NCBI GenBank assembly: GCA_949840805.1
Contig: CATKXR010000052.1
Span: 1 to 36,700, forward strand
Reading direction: 5' to 3'
Source: an uncultured Lachnospiraceae bacterium
GTDB taxonomy: Bacteria; Bacillota; Clostridia; Lachnospirales; Lachnospiraceae
Length of the DNA stretch: 36,700 nt
Of the stretch, positions 15,597 through 26,561 are shown one piece after another. The first letter of the stretch is position 1, and each line of letters opens with the position of its first letter. The translations under genes were made by a program, and so were the position numbers. The notes beneath the pieces are model-generated. The model was not told where the DNA came from and did no database searches. It worked only from the letters and a program-made list of their open reading frames with translations.

Positions 15597-16139
15597 AGGC
15601 TTGTCCTCCATTTTCTTTAAATTTCAAAAATGAAGAACAAGACGGGCGGGGATCGACACCCTGTTACCTGGCTGCCAGCCTTGAACCATACTGCCAGTGA
15701 TTTTTCAATCAGTGAGGAATTACGCTCGGCACACGAACAGATAAAAGTTCCTGTCTTTGGGCTTATGATTTGTTCATGTTTATCCCGTTCTATTAGTTCA
15801 CTATATGGTGTAAAAAATGCCTGCACATGGCTGATGATTTTTTTAACCAGCCACCACAGGCATTGATACTAAAGTTTCTTAGCTGTCTGATGTAAAAAAC
15901 AGCATTACTGTATTTTATTTGCAAATATAAAATCCCCCTAGCTCTAAAACAGGGCCAGAAGGGAATAAAATCAAGTCAACCGGCGTACTAATGTACCCGT
16001 CAAAGCACCGTTTTTTTCTTTGGCGGGATTCCCCGGTTTTTATATATCAGTTTTAATTTCTCTTTTATTGTATCAAACAAATTTCAATATACTTTCAGCG
16101 AAAATTCACTTTTCTCCCGATTTTCTTAAAAATAAATAA
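15597..16139. other. Structured gene-free region before the sigma-like gene
   Basis: About 540 bases without a convincing gene; a 69-codon minus frame (15617-15826) is open but unrecognised. Several dyads lie here: CCCGTCAAAG/CTTTGGCGGG (about 16000-16031), a CCTG..GGCTG/CAGCC..CAGG pair (about 15820-15862), an ATTTTAT/ATAAAAT near-palindrome (about 15912-15933), and a T-arm-like GTGTCGATCCCCGCC on the minus strand near 15650. This might be a structured 5' leader or a small RNA. Confidence 0.35.
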
Positions 16140-16141
16140 AG

Positions 16142-16179
16142 AGCCAGAAACAACATCCCAAACTGCTTGTTTCTGGCTT
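16142..16179 (-). terminator. Terminator of the second receiver-less wHTH gene
   Basis: AGCCAGAAACAA (16142-16153) pairs with TTGTTTCTGGCT (16168-16179), a perfect 12-bp stem with a 14-base loop. On the minus strand it is followed by CTTTATTTATTTTT. It begins four bases past the gene's stop. Confidence 0.72.
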
Positions 16180-16183
16180 TTCC

Positions 16184-16579
16184 TTACTCTTCTTTTTTTA
16201 ATTGGTATCCGTATCCACGAACGTTCTGAATAATATCATGCCCCAGTTTTTTTCTTATGGCGTACACACTGCTTTCAATGCCATGATAATCGCCCATTAC
16301 ATCTTCTCCAGTAATCGCTTTGTAAATCTGTCTGGTAGTCAGTACCTGGTCATGATAGTAAGCAAGCGTATACAAAACATCAAATTCCCTTGTGGTTAAT
16401 TCCACTTCTTTTCCTTTTAGAAAAACCTGTCTTTGCTTTGTATGTATCTCCACATCACCAAATGCCATTTCTTTTCCGTCCGCAATGGGGATACATTCTA
16501 TTTCCTGATCTTCTGCCAGCACTGCTTTGATTTTTTCTACAACCTGTTCCTCCGGGTCAGAAAAGGTTACGATTATCAT
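16184..16579 (-). CDS. Receiver-less OmpR-type winged-helix regulator (second copy)
   Basis: A 131-residue protein. The first 40 residues (MIIVTFSDPEEQVVEKIKAV...) are not a receiver: there is no acidic pocket or acceptor aspartate in the right place. The rest is a Trans_reg_C winged helix: VELTTREFDVLYTLAYYHDQ, YHGIESSVYAIRKKLGHDII and the wing NVRGYGYQLKK. AAGGTGG precedes the ATG. It shares its layout with the 105-residue gene at 1526-1843, including the REF.VLY and the YH.IE motifs, so the two look like paralogues. It ends at a strong terminator and probably acts as an independent DNA-binding regulator, control signal unknown. Confidence 0.8.
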   Translation of the reverse strand: MIIVTFSDPEEQVVEKIKAVLAEDQEIECIPIADGKEMAFGDVEIHTKQRQVFLKGKEVELTTREFDVLYTLAYYHDQVLTTRQIYKAITGEDVMGDYHGIESSVYAIRKKLGHDIIQNVRGYGYQLKKEE

Positions 16580-16753
16580 TTTCCCAAGCTACCACCTTCT
16601 TTCTAAACGATTGGTCTTATACCTGAACCCCAACAAAATTTGATTTTTCCATATATTCACCACTTCCGCAATTACTGTCGGCATTCACCAGCCTATCCTA
16701 CATAAATTTTGATAGCTTTCCATAGGAAACTCTTTAACAATGCTATTCTATCT

Positions 16754-17320
16754 CTATTCTGCCAACCACTGCGCCAGCTCATGAACTTTTTCCATATGTA
16801 TTTCATTTTTCAGGATATCTCCGCAATTCGGGATCATCTCAAACACATATCCTCTTGTATTAGTAGCGCCAATCTGCCACAGCGCTTCTGCTGTCCATAC
16901 CGCGTATTTTTCATAGACGTCCTTGTCTCCAGCCCAACAGGAGCATACAAAAGCTGCCTTTTTCCCCGGCTTACTAGTATTCGTCTTTCCTGTTTTCTCT
17001 GCATTAAAAAACGGATAAGTACGATCAATAAACATCTTTGCTTGGGCGCTCATCTGCTGATTATATACAGGTGTTGCGATCACGATCGCATCTGCTTCAT
17101 TGATGGCTGCAAGATTTGCCGTCAGATCATCTTTCTGCACACACATTTGGGTATCTTTTTCCTGGCAGGCGGCACAGGCCAGACACGGATTGCAGATATG
17201 CTCTCGCATTTTAAACACGATCACTTCACATTCCTGTAAATCTGATGCAATTGTATCTACGATCACCTCTGAATTTCCATTTTTTCTTGGACTTGTATCC
17301 ACAAGTAATATTTTTTTCAT
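16754..17320 (-). CDS. NADPH-dependent FMN reductase/flavodoxin-like flavoprotein
   Basis: A 188-residue protein of the NADPH-dependent FMN reductase/iron-sulfur flavoprotein group. KKILLVDTSPRKNGNSE is the FMN phosphate-binding loop, ICNPCLACAACQEKDTQMC a cysteine-rich segment (about residues 42-60) where related proteins bind an iron-sulfur cluster, and VIATPVYNQQMSAQAKMFID the isoalloxazine-side motif. It probably transfers electrons from NAD(P)H to a flavin, quinone or nitro compound in the cytoplasm. It has 136 bases of upstream DNA with a TTGACA-like box (complement of 17385-17390) but no good -10. A second member is at 24219-24752. Confidence 0.87.
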   Translation of the reverse strand: MKKILLVDTSPRKNGNSEVIVDTIASDLQECEVIVFKMREHICNPCLACAACQEKDTQMCVQKDDLTANLAAINEADAIVIATPVYNQQMSAQAKMFIDRTYPFFNAEKTGKTNTSKPGKKAAFVCSCWAGDKDVYEKYAVWTAEALWQIGATNTRGYVFEMIPNCGDILKNEIHMEKVHELAQWLAE

Positions 17321-17456
17321 ATTCCCAATCCCTTTTTAGATTTCAACAAATCATTTTGATATCTCTGTAAAATGCGTGATTTTTTGTCAATATCATACGT
17401 TTTTTGCATTTTTCATTTTTATAATCCCACAGTTGTATTACCTGAGGGACTATAAC

Positions 17457-18830
17457 TCAGATCACCTGAAACTCTTTCCATTTTCCCATTCGATATCTAA
17501 GCCGGATCAATACTGCGCGGATTCCCCAGTCACAAGCCATAGCAAGCGCTACGCCAATGACGCCCATATTCATCCATACACCAAATACAAAGGAAAGAGC
17601 AACTCGACAGATCACCGAAGCAAAAATAGAAGTTACCATTGTATACCTCACATCTCCTGCTGCCCTCAGTCCATTAGATAAAACAAAACCTGATGGGTGG
17701 AAGATGGCGTTGAAAAAATTATGAATGAAGCATAAAATAATAACCAGACGTACAGCCTCGTCTGACAAGCTGTACAGTTTCAGCACCAGTGGTGTCACTG
17801 CAAAAAATACTGTGTCCCAAATGATACAGCCCATGTAGGCGACCCGAAGCAGTTTCTTCATATAGTATTCCGCCGCTTCATAATCACCAGCACCTACACA
17901 CCGTCCAATTACTGTAATAAAAACAGGTCCCATAACGATACTAAACAATGCCGCCAGTGACCAGAAACTCTGCGCAACGCCGTTGGCTGCGATCTGCGTT
18001 GTCCCAAACATTGCAATAATACTGCTTAGTGCCACCTTGGAAACATCTAAAAGCGCGCTTTCGATCCCACTAGGCACCGCAATATGGATAATACGTCCTA
18101 CCAACGCCTTTCGGAACGCAAAAACATCTTTTAATCTGATATATACCGTATAACTTTTATTGGAACAAACGATCAGCATCAGAATTGCAGCTACAATCCT
18201 GGAGATCAAGGATGGGATCGCCACTCCCGCAACTCCAGCCCGCAGGACAAAAATGCCGATATAGTTTCCAATGATATTGATAATATTCATAACCATGGAA
18301 ACAATCATAGTCACCTTGGTCTTGGACATACTGCGCAGAATACTGGAGCAGCTGTTATAGAGGGCAAGCATAGGAAACGATAAGGCTGTAATAAACAGAT
18401 AGGTCAAACATGCATCCATAACCGCAACTTCCACGTTGCCGAATAAGACAGACAGCAAAGGTTTGCGAAGCAGAAGGATCAGCACCGTAATGACAATGGA
18501 CACACCTGCAGACACCATCACCAGTTGTCCGGCTGTCTGCACCCCATTTGCCTGATCCTTGCGTCCGATATACTGACTGATCACCACGGCTCCTCCAGAA
18601 GCCAATGCCGTAAATACAGCAATAAAAATAGAATTGATCTGATTTACCAGAGAAACCCCAGAAACCGCTGCCTCTCCTGCATAACTTACCATAAGCGTAT
18701 CGATCAGTCCAACCAGCAACATCAGAACCTGTTCCACCAGGAGGGGAATGATCAGTTTCTTCAGATCGTTGTTACTGAATAGTTGTCTTTTTTTATCAAT
18801 TTGAGTCTTTGGCTCCAATATATTTTTCAT
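17457..18830 (-). CDS. MATE-family multidrug/cation exporter
   Basis: A 457-residue integral membrane protein with about 12 hydrophobic helices in two pseudo-repeats, typical of MATE exporters (LIIPLLVEQVLMLLVGLIDT in helix 1, VSGVSLVNQINSIFIAVFTA in helix 2; the second half opens near AVPSGIESALLDVSKVALSS). The family uses Na+ or H+ gradients to expel organic cations, drugs or metabolites. It lies 67 bases after the EIIA gene on the same strand and is probably the last gene of the beta-glucoside operon. No good ribosome site precedes the ATG at 18830. Substrate unknown; aglycone export after glucoside cleavage is one idea. Confidence 0.9.
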   Translation of the reverse strand: MKNILEPKTQIDKKRQLFSNNDLKKLIIPLLVEQVLMLLVGLIDTLMVSYAGEAAVSGVSLVNQINSIFIAVFTALASGGAVVISQYIGRKDQANGVQTAGQLVMVSAGVSIVITVLILLLRKPLLSVLFGNVEVAVMDACLTYLFITALSFPMLALYNSCSSILRSMSKTKVTMIVSMVMNIINIIGNYIGIFVLRAGVAGVAIPSLISRIVAAILMLIVCSNKSYTVYIRLKDVFAFRKALVGRIIHIAVPSGIESALLDVSKVALSSIIAMFGTTQIAANGVAQSFWSLAALFSIVMGPVFITVIGRCVGAGDYEAAEYYMKKLLRVAYMGCIIWDTVFFAVTPLVLKLYSLSDEAVRLVIILCFIHNFFNAIFHPSGFVLSNGLRAAGDVRYTMVTSIFASVICRVALSFVFGVWMNMGVIGVALAMACDWGIRAVLIRLRYRMGKWKEFQVI

Positions 18831-18897
18831 AACAGATCATCTCAACCTCTTTTCCTCTATGTCTTTTTTTCCTGCATCAGAGCAAAAATATATCGTC

Positions 18898-19398
18898 CTA
18901 TAAAATTCCTACTGCCTCTCCCGCCTGATAGGTTTTGCCAGTTACGATCCGGAAGTCCGGATGATCGCTGCTGTTCGCCATCACAAACGCAGTCACTACT
19001 GGGTGTCCGGCTTTTTTAATCTCATCCATATCAAATTCCAGAAGCAGCTGCCCCGCTTTTATCCTGGCATCCACCGCTGTCTTTACTGTAAATCCTTTTC
19101 CATTCATATCCACTGTATCCATCCCCACATGGATCAGAAGTTCTTCGCCTTTTGGTCCAATTAGCCCGATTGCATGCTTTGTGTCCGCAATTGTAGCGAC
19201 CGTACCATCGATCGGCGCGTAAACTTTCCCTTCTGTCGGCTCAATACCACATCCTTCCCCTAATACCCCAGAAGAAAATACTCCATCAGCAATATCTTTT
19301 AGTAAAATATAGTTCCCGCTGATTGGCGCATAAACCTTTCCTTCTTCCGCCTGAATGTCCAAGTTAGCCTTTTTCATCAACTTATCAAATAATCTCAT
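18898..19398 (-). CDS. PTS EIIA component (Glc/beta-glucoside type)
   Basis: A 166-residue stand-alone EIIA domain. H90 in ELLIHVGMDTV is the phosphorylation site and H75 in DTKHAIGLIG the second conserved histidine. It receives phosphate from HPr and passes it to the EIIB domain of the transporter at 21839-23260, which lacks its own EIIA domain. I chose the ATG at 19398, preceded by AGAGG; a longer in-frame extension would overlap the regulator gene. It lies 10 bases after the RpiR gene, within the operon. A degraded copy of such a gene's end lies at 5917-6099. Confidence 0.9.
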   Translation of the reverse strand: MRLFDKLMKKANLDIQAEEGKVYAPISGNYILLKDIADGVFSSGVLGEGCGIEPTEGKVYAPIDGTVATIADTKHAIGLIGPKGEELLIHVGMDTVDMNGKGFTVKTAVDARIKAGQLLLEFDMDEIKKAGHPVVTAFVMANSSDHPDFRIVTGKTYQAGEAVGIL

Positions 19399-19408
19399 GA
19401 GCTTTCCT

Positions 19409-20308
19409 CTACGTCCTTTCTTTTTCCAACACACTGGTTCCTGCGTGCCGGGTAACATATTCCAACTGCCTGCTGTGTTCTATCTTATATTTCAGATTTT
19501 TGTGATAATCCCTCACAAAATAACATGCGAACAATACATTCAACAGATACAAAATTGAATTCTCTGTAGCAAATGTAGCAATCTTATTAAATAACCTCTC
19601 TCTTGATGAAATATTCAAAACGCAATCCGCGATCCTGCTAAGCTGACTTTCTCCTGCACTGGTGATCGCCAGCACAGGAACATGATTTTTTTCTACCCAG
19701 TCCAGCAAATTCATAGGAACCCGATCGATCGTATTGCCCGAATACGATATAACAATTGCGCAATCTTTTTCTGTCAGCGTGCCTGCCATCATTCCCACAT
19801 CACCAAAGCTGGCAATGTAGATTTTTTTTCCGATACTGAGCATTTTCCTCACAAACAGCTGTGCCAGCTGAAGATTTGGGTTCAAGCCAAAGATTGCAAT
19901 CTGCTCAGCCTGTTCCAGCAGATCTGCCGCCTGATCCAGTGTTTTATCATCCAACAGGTCTGCCGTATCCAGAAGACTCTCCACTTGCAAGGAACACATT
20001 TTAAAAATAATATCCCTGGTAGAATCTGACTCTGCAAATGGATAATTAGGGTCTATATCTGTATAATGAGCTGCCTGATAATTCTGCTCTTCCACGAAAG
20101 CTCTGGAAAATTCCTTCCAGCCTTGAAATCCCAATGCTTTTGCAAAACGTACCAGGGCAGCTTTGGAAGTGAATGTTTTCTCCGCAATCTCCTGCACCGA
20201 ATATTCATGCAGATGCGTGCTTTCTTTTATGATAAACTCTCCGATTGCACGCCTTGATCCACTCCGATAATCATAGGATATCGATTCTACCTGATGAAGC
20301 AGATTCAT
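19409..20308 (-). CDS. RpiR/MurR-family regulator with SIS domain
   Basis: A 299-residue regulator. The N-terminal domain (about 1-80) has an RpiR helix-turn-helix (YSVQEIAEKTFTSKAALVRF, then AKALGFQGWKEF). The C-terminal domain (about 115-270) is a sugar isomerase (SIS) sensor with IAIFGLNPN and IVISYSGNT, which binds phosphosugars. Within this operon it probably senses a 6-phospho-beta-glucoside or glucose 6-phosphate and controls the PTS, hydrolase and exporter. An 18-bp dyad downstream of the operon promoter (23315-23332) is a candidate operator. AAAGGAGGGG precedes the ATG. Confidence 0.9.
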   Translation of the reverse strand: MNLLHQVESISYDYRSGSRRAIGEFIIKESTHLHEYSVQEIAEKTFTSKAALVRFAKALGFQGWKEFSRAFVEEQNYQAAHYTDIDPNYPFAESDSTRDIIFKMCSLQVESLLDTADLLDDKTLDQAADLLEQAEQIAIFGLNPNLQLAQLFVRKMLSIGKKIYIASFGDVGMMAGTLTEKDCAIVISYSGNTIDRVPMNLLDWVEKNHVPVLAITSAGESQLSRIADCVLNISSRERLFNKIATFATENSILYLLNVLFACYFVRDYHKNLKYKIEHSRQLEYVTRHAGTSVLEKERT

Positions 20309-20351
20309 ATACGCCCCTCCTTTTCCATTTGCAGCCAGATATCAGGGATAT

Positions 20352-23260
<2,909 letters not shown>

Positions 23261-23314
23261 CTCTTTTCCCCTTAGTAATTTTTGAATAATAAGTTTGTTG
23301 ACTGCATATTCGAG

Positions 23315-23332
23315 AAACGTTCCGGATCGTTT
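23315..23332. promoter_or_regulatory. Candidate operator of the beta-glucoside operon
   Basis: AAACGTTCCGGATCGTTT is an 18-bp palindrome with one mismatched position per arm, located about 8 to 25 bases downstream of the predicted transcription start. The position suits repression, plausibly by the RpiR-family protein encoded in the operon. Confidence 0.5.
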
Positions 23333-23346
23333 TTCTTTATATCTTT

Positions 23347-23375
23347 ATACTAGCAATTCTTCTTTTTTTGTTCAA
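23347..23375 (-). promoter_or_regulatory. Sigma-A-like promoter of the beta-glucoside operon
   Basis: On the minus strand TTGAAC (complement of 23370-23375), 17 bases, then TAGTAT (complement of 23347-23352). Predicted start is near 23340, giving an 80-base leader before the PTS gene. Confidence 0.6.
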
Positions 23376-23391
23376 CCTTTCCAGTTTCACC

Positions 23392-23433
23392 TTTTTTCAT
23401 GCAGGACATCATCATAAAGAATCCATGAAAAAA
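23392..23433 (-). terminator. Weak terminator-like dyad at the end of the redox operon
   Basis: TTTTTTCATG (23392-23401) and CATGAAAAAA (23424-23433) are complementary but AT-rich and separated by 22 bases. It lies between the redox operon's last gene and the beta-glucoside promoter. Termination would be weak. Confidence 0.35.
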
Positions 23434-23457
23434 AATGAAACTACCATCTTATTGACT

Positions 23458-24204
23458 TTATTCTGCCGCCGCATTGACACAGCGCAGAGCGTTAAGGCTC
23501 CTGGGATAACCAATATACGGCAAACACTGAGAAATCACTTTGATCAGAAACGCCTTATCGTTGCCAATCCGCATATTTGCGGCTGCATGGCTGGTAAGCT
23601 GCGGCTCACACCCGCCCTGTGCCGCAAGGAAACAGAATGTGATAATTTCCCGCTGCTGGTACGTCAGCCCTTTTCGAGTGTAATAATCTCCAAAACAGTT
23701 GCCTGCCAGCCAGCGGTTGATATGACGGCTCTCCTCTGGCCCGGACTGTGCAAATCCCCGCATCTTTTCACCAAAAATCTCCACCTGAACCTGCTCCCCT
23801 GTCTCCACCCGGTTTTCAGCGGTATTGGTGCTTTGGGATTCCAAAGGCAGCTTCACGCCCCGCTCAGCCAGCACCTCATTGACCACTTCCAGAAAGGGAG
23901 ATACCCGGCCAATACCCAAATAGGCAGTGGCCTGATAGACGATCTCCTTGATCTCCACCGGGGTCACGCCGAAATTCAATGCCGCCCCCATCTGGCAATG
24001 AAACTCTCCAACGCCCTGACACCCTAACAGCGTGGCGAGGATTGCCATATAACGGGTACGGTCATCCAAATCGTCCTGATTCACTACTTCATCATAAGCG
24101 AAATTATAGAACCGCTCCATAAACTCCGGATCAGTTTCCATTATTGTGGAGTGACTGCCAGGAAACATTTTTTCATGATAGGCTTTCGCCGCTTCTGTTA
24201 CCAT
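23458..24204 (-). CDS. Carboxymuconolactone decarboxylase-family protein (two CMD domains)
   Basis: A 248-residue protein with two CMD/AhpD-like halves. The first (about 35-110) has EFHCQMGAALNFGVTPVEIK, the second (about 165-245) QREIITFCFLAAQGGCEPQL then SHAAANMRIGND and LPYIGYPRSLNAL. Neither half has the CxxC pair used by AhpD peroxidase-type members, so a thiol peroxidase role is unlikely; it resembles the PcaC-like subgroup found in reductase operons of Clostridia, whose reaction is mostly undetermined. AGGAGGAGATC precedes the ATG. It is the last of eight genes in the redox operon, 14 bases after the FMN-reductase-like gene. Confidence 0.85.
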   Translation of the reverse strand: MVTEAAKAYHEKMFPGSHSTIMETDPEFMERFYNFAYDEVVNQDDLDDRTRYMAILATLLGCQGVGEFHCQMGAALNFGVTPVEIKEIVYQATAYLGIGRVSPFLEVVNEVLAERGVKLPLESQSTNTAENRVETGEQVQVEIFGEKMRGFAQSGPEESRHINRWLAGNCFGDYYTRKGLTYQQREIITFCFLAAQGGCEPQLTSHAAANMRIGNDKAFLIKVISQCLPYIGYPRSLNALRCVNAAAE

Positions 24205-24218
24205 AATTGATCTCCTCC

Positions 24219-24752
24219 TTATACTTGTTTTCCCATTTCATAGGCTTCCTGCATGGCAGGCGTTCCTTTGATCGTTCCGGCCTCATAAACACCCTTGCCA
24301 TAGATCACACCCATCTCTTTGGAACCTTTCAAACAGGCGGCAAAACCCCGGAAACATTCCAACGTGCAGTCCATCACCGTCTCGCTGTTTTCTGCAGCAG
24401 TCATGATATAGTAAAATTCCTTGTTTTTGATTTCCAGCCATCGGGCCACAGTACGGTCAATAAGCGCCTTCATCTGGGCATCAATGGAATAGAAATAGAC
24501 GGGGCTGGACATGACAATGGCATCGGCATCCAGCATTTTGTCCAGAATTTCCGCCATATCGTCCTTGATAGCACAAGAGCCTTTTTTGCAGGCATAGCAG
24601 GCATTGCAGGGAGCCACCTTTTTACTCCGCAGGAAAATTTTCTCCACACGGTTGCCGCTTTCCTGCGCACCCCGCAGAAACTCGTCACAAAGCAGATCGG
24701 AATTTCCGCCTTTGCGGGGACTGCCCGATAAAATTAAAACTTTTTTACTCAT
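24219..24752 (-). CDS. NADPH-dependent FMN reductase/iron-sulfur flavoprotein-like
   Basis: A 177-residue protein with KKVLILSGSPRKGGNSDLLC (FMN loop), a cysteine cluster VAPCNACYACKKGSCAIKDD (about residues 47-67) that in related iron-sulfur flavoproteins binds [4Fe-4S], and AIVMSSPVYFYSIDAQMKAL. It is a second member of the family seen at 16754-17320. In the cytoplasm it would reduce flavins, quinones or electrophilic small molecules. GGAGG precedes the ATG. Gaps of 26 and 14 bases to its neighbours place it inside the redox operon. Confidence 0.88.
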   Translation of the reverse strand: MSKKVLILSGSPRKGGNSDLLCDEFLRGAQESGNRVEKIFLRSKKVAPCNACYACKKGSCAIKDDMAEILDKMLDADAIVMSSPVYFYSIDAQMKALIDRTVARWLEIKNKEFYYIMTAAENSETVMDCTLECFRGFAACLKGSKEMGVIYGKGVYEAGTIKGTPAMQEAYEMGKQV

Positions 24753-24778
24753 AGAATGAAACCTCCTTCACAGCTTTT

Positions 24779-25711
24779 TTATTCCATTTTGCTTTCCCAA
24801 AACTGGACAGAAGATGCTCCTGATTTATCAGCAGCAGCCTCTAACGATACGACTTCTTCCGTCGTAAGGACAATATCGGCAGTCTTCACAGCTTCTTCAA
24901 CCTGATACATCTTGGTCACGCCCAGAATCGGAAGCACACCCTTGCTTACTGCATAAGCTGTTGCGATCTGGGCCGCAGATACGCCATGCGCTTCGGCAAC
25001 TTTTTTCAATTCTGCGGTGATCACCGCAATCTGCTGCAGCATTGGATTGAATACCTTTGCCCTTGCGCTGCCCTCCGGGAACGGATGATCTTCATCATAC
25101 TTTCCAGAAAGTGCGCCCTGCTCCAGCGTCATATAACCGTAAAACACAATATCATTTGCCTTGCAGTGATCCAAAATTCCGGATTCCTCAGAGGAACGGT
25201 TCAGCAGGCTGTAATGGTTCTGTACAGCAGATACCCGGAAACCGGCTGCCTTCAGGATTTCATCTGCCTCTTTGATCTGCGCAAGATTGTGGTTGGATAC
25301 ACCGACACTTTTTACCTTGCCACTCCGCAGAAGCGGAATGAGCTGCTTTGTATACTCCGGCGCACCAATAGGGTTGTGAATCCAGTAAATGTCAAAATAC
25401 TCCGTATTCATACGTTCCAGACTCGCTTCGCACATTTTAACCACACTGTCACCATACATACCCGCCATCTGCGGTGTAAACTTGGTAGAAACGATGATCT
25501 TTTCACGACCTGCATCGTTTACCAGTTTACCGAGAATTTTCTCTGATTCCCCGTTGCTGTAAGCCGTTGCGGTATCCCAAAGACTCAGTCCCGCCTTTAC
25601 TGCTGCGTCAAAGATCGGGCGAAATTCTTCCCCTGTCATTGTATTTCCAAAATAACCATCAGTGTCCCCCCACGCCCATGCTCCCATTGCGATTTTCGGT
25701 AAGTTTTTCAT
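24779..25711 (-). CDS. Aldo/keto reductase
   Basis: A 310-residue TIM-barrel oxidoreductase of the aldo/keto reductase family. The catalytic tetrad can be seen in LWDTATAYSNG (Asp, Tyr), IIVSTKFTP (Lys) and DIYWIHNP (His). The C-terminal ILGVTKMYQVEEAVKT takes the place of the usual IPG.....NL cofactor-phosphate segment, with Lys/Met differences. It reduces aldehydes or ketones with NAD(P)H. AAAGGATAGG precedes the start. It is inside the redox operon, and a different aldo/keto reductase is encoded at 31764-32753 on the other strand. Substrate unknown. Confidence 0.9.
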   Translation of the reverse strand: MKNLPKIAMGAWAWGDTDGYFGNTMTGEEFRPIFDAAVKAGLSLWDTATAYSNGESEKILGKLVNDAGREKIIVSTKFTPQMAGMYGDSVVKMCEASLERMNTEYFDIYWIHNPIGAPEYTKQLIPLLRSGKVKSVGVSNHNLAQIKEADEILKAAGFRVSAVQNHYSLLNRSSEESGILDHCKANDIVFYGYMTLEQGALSGKYDEDHPFPEGSARAKVFNPMLQQIAVITAELKKVAEAHGVSAAQIATAYAVSKGVLPILGVTKMYQVEEAVKTADIVLTTEEVVSLEAAADKSGASSVQFWESKME

Positions 25712-25729
25712 TTTACGCCTATCCTTTCA

Positions 25730-26530
25730 CTAATCAACTATTTGTTTCATTTTTGGGATATTTTCGGCACTACAATTTGCTTCCACAAGCTCCTGCAAAG
25801 AAATATGCGGATTGCGAAACCTTTCTTCGGGGTTCTTATCTGTCTTGCCGGGAAAGATTGCCTTCTGAGGGCAGTTCTGCGCACAGGCCTGACAATACTC
25901 ACAGGAGCCCTCCTGCCTTACCGCTTTTTTCCCTTTCAACATATATTTTCCCCTTGGACACACGTAAACGCAGATACCGCAACCAATACATTGATCCGTT
26001 ACCCTGAGCAGTGATCCATCGAATAACTCCGGTGATCCCTCGGCTGTCTCCATAATCTTCCGGTGATGCTCTGCTTCCTCCAATGTCGTTTTCTCATAGC
26101 CGATCCGGTGTTCTTTCACATTGGCCAGAATCCTCTTTATCTGTCCTTCAATGTCCTTATCCATTGCTTTTTGCTCTGCCATGTCAAAGGACGGAAGAAA
26201 ATTGTCCACCATTTTCACTGCGTCAATATAGCTGCAGTCCATTCCGTTGGACTTCATATATGTATCCATCCATTCAAAAGCATCACACTTCCTGTTTCCA
26301 TAAGTAAAGATCACAAACAGGTACTCTGTTTCCAATATTGCTTTTTTCAGGAAATCCCGCACAATTTTAGGCGGCATATGGCAATAAAGTGGACAGATAA
26401 TTCCTATTTCATCATCTTTATATGTAAATTCATTATTTTTCACAGCCTGCGTAATGCTGATTGGTTCCATGGCAAACTGCTTCGCCACATACAGGCTGTT
26501 TCCCGTTCCTGAAAAATATAAAATCTTCAT
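25730..26530 (-). CDS. EFR1-family flavodoxin-ferredoxin fusion
   Basis: A 266-residue protein. The N-terminal part (about 1-150) is flavodoxin-like, with FMN loop ILYFSGTGNSLYVAKQFA. The C-terminal part (about 175-235) has two [4Fe-4S] ferredoxin motifs, CIGCGICVYVCP and CEYCQACAQNCP. This domain order is that of the EFR1 family of Clostridia. It should pass electrons between ferredoxin-type clusters and FMN, feeding the reductases encoded around it. GGAGG precedes the start, and it lies 31 and 18 bases from its neighbours. It has no signal peptide and is presumably cytoplasmic. Confidence 0.9.
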   Translation of the reverse strand: MKILYFSGTGNSLYVAKQFAMEPISITQAVKNNEFTYKDDEIGIICPLYCHMPPKIVRDFLKKAILETEYLFVIFTYGNRKCDAFEWMDTYMKSNGMDCSYIDAVKMVDNFLPSFDMAEQKAMDKDIEGQIKRILANVKEHRIGYEKTTLEEAEHHRKIMETAEGSPELFDGSLLRVTDQCIGCGICVYVCPRGKYMLKGKKAVRQEGSCEYCQACAQNCPQKAIFPGKTDKNPEERFRNPHISLQELVEANCSAENIPKMKQIVD

Positions 26531-26561
26531 GTATATCCTCCGCTTTGTGGTTATTTATTTC

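Noticed and set aside
15617..15826. A 69-codon minus-strand frame starting at GTG.
   Set aside because: No ribosome site, GTG start, no recognisable motif, and its second half overlaps a low-complexity leader; kept only as part of the structured region.
15940..15960. Minus-strand GTTTTAGAGCTA, identical to the first 12 bases of a Streptococcus pyogenes-type Cas9 CRISPR repeat.
   Set aside because: Only a single copy, no repeat-spacer periodicity, no anti-repeat with tracr-like stem, and no cas genes in the window. Treated as a coincidence.
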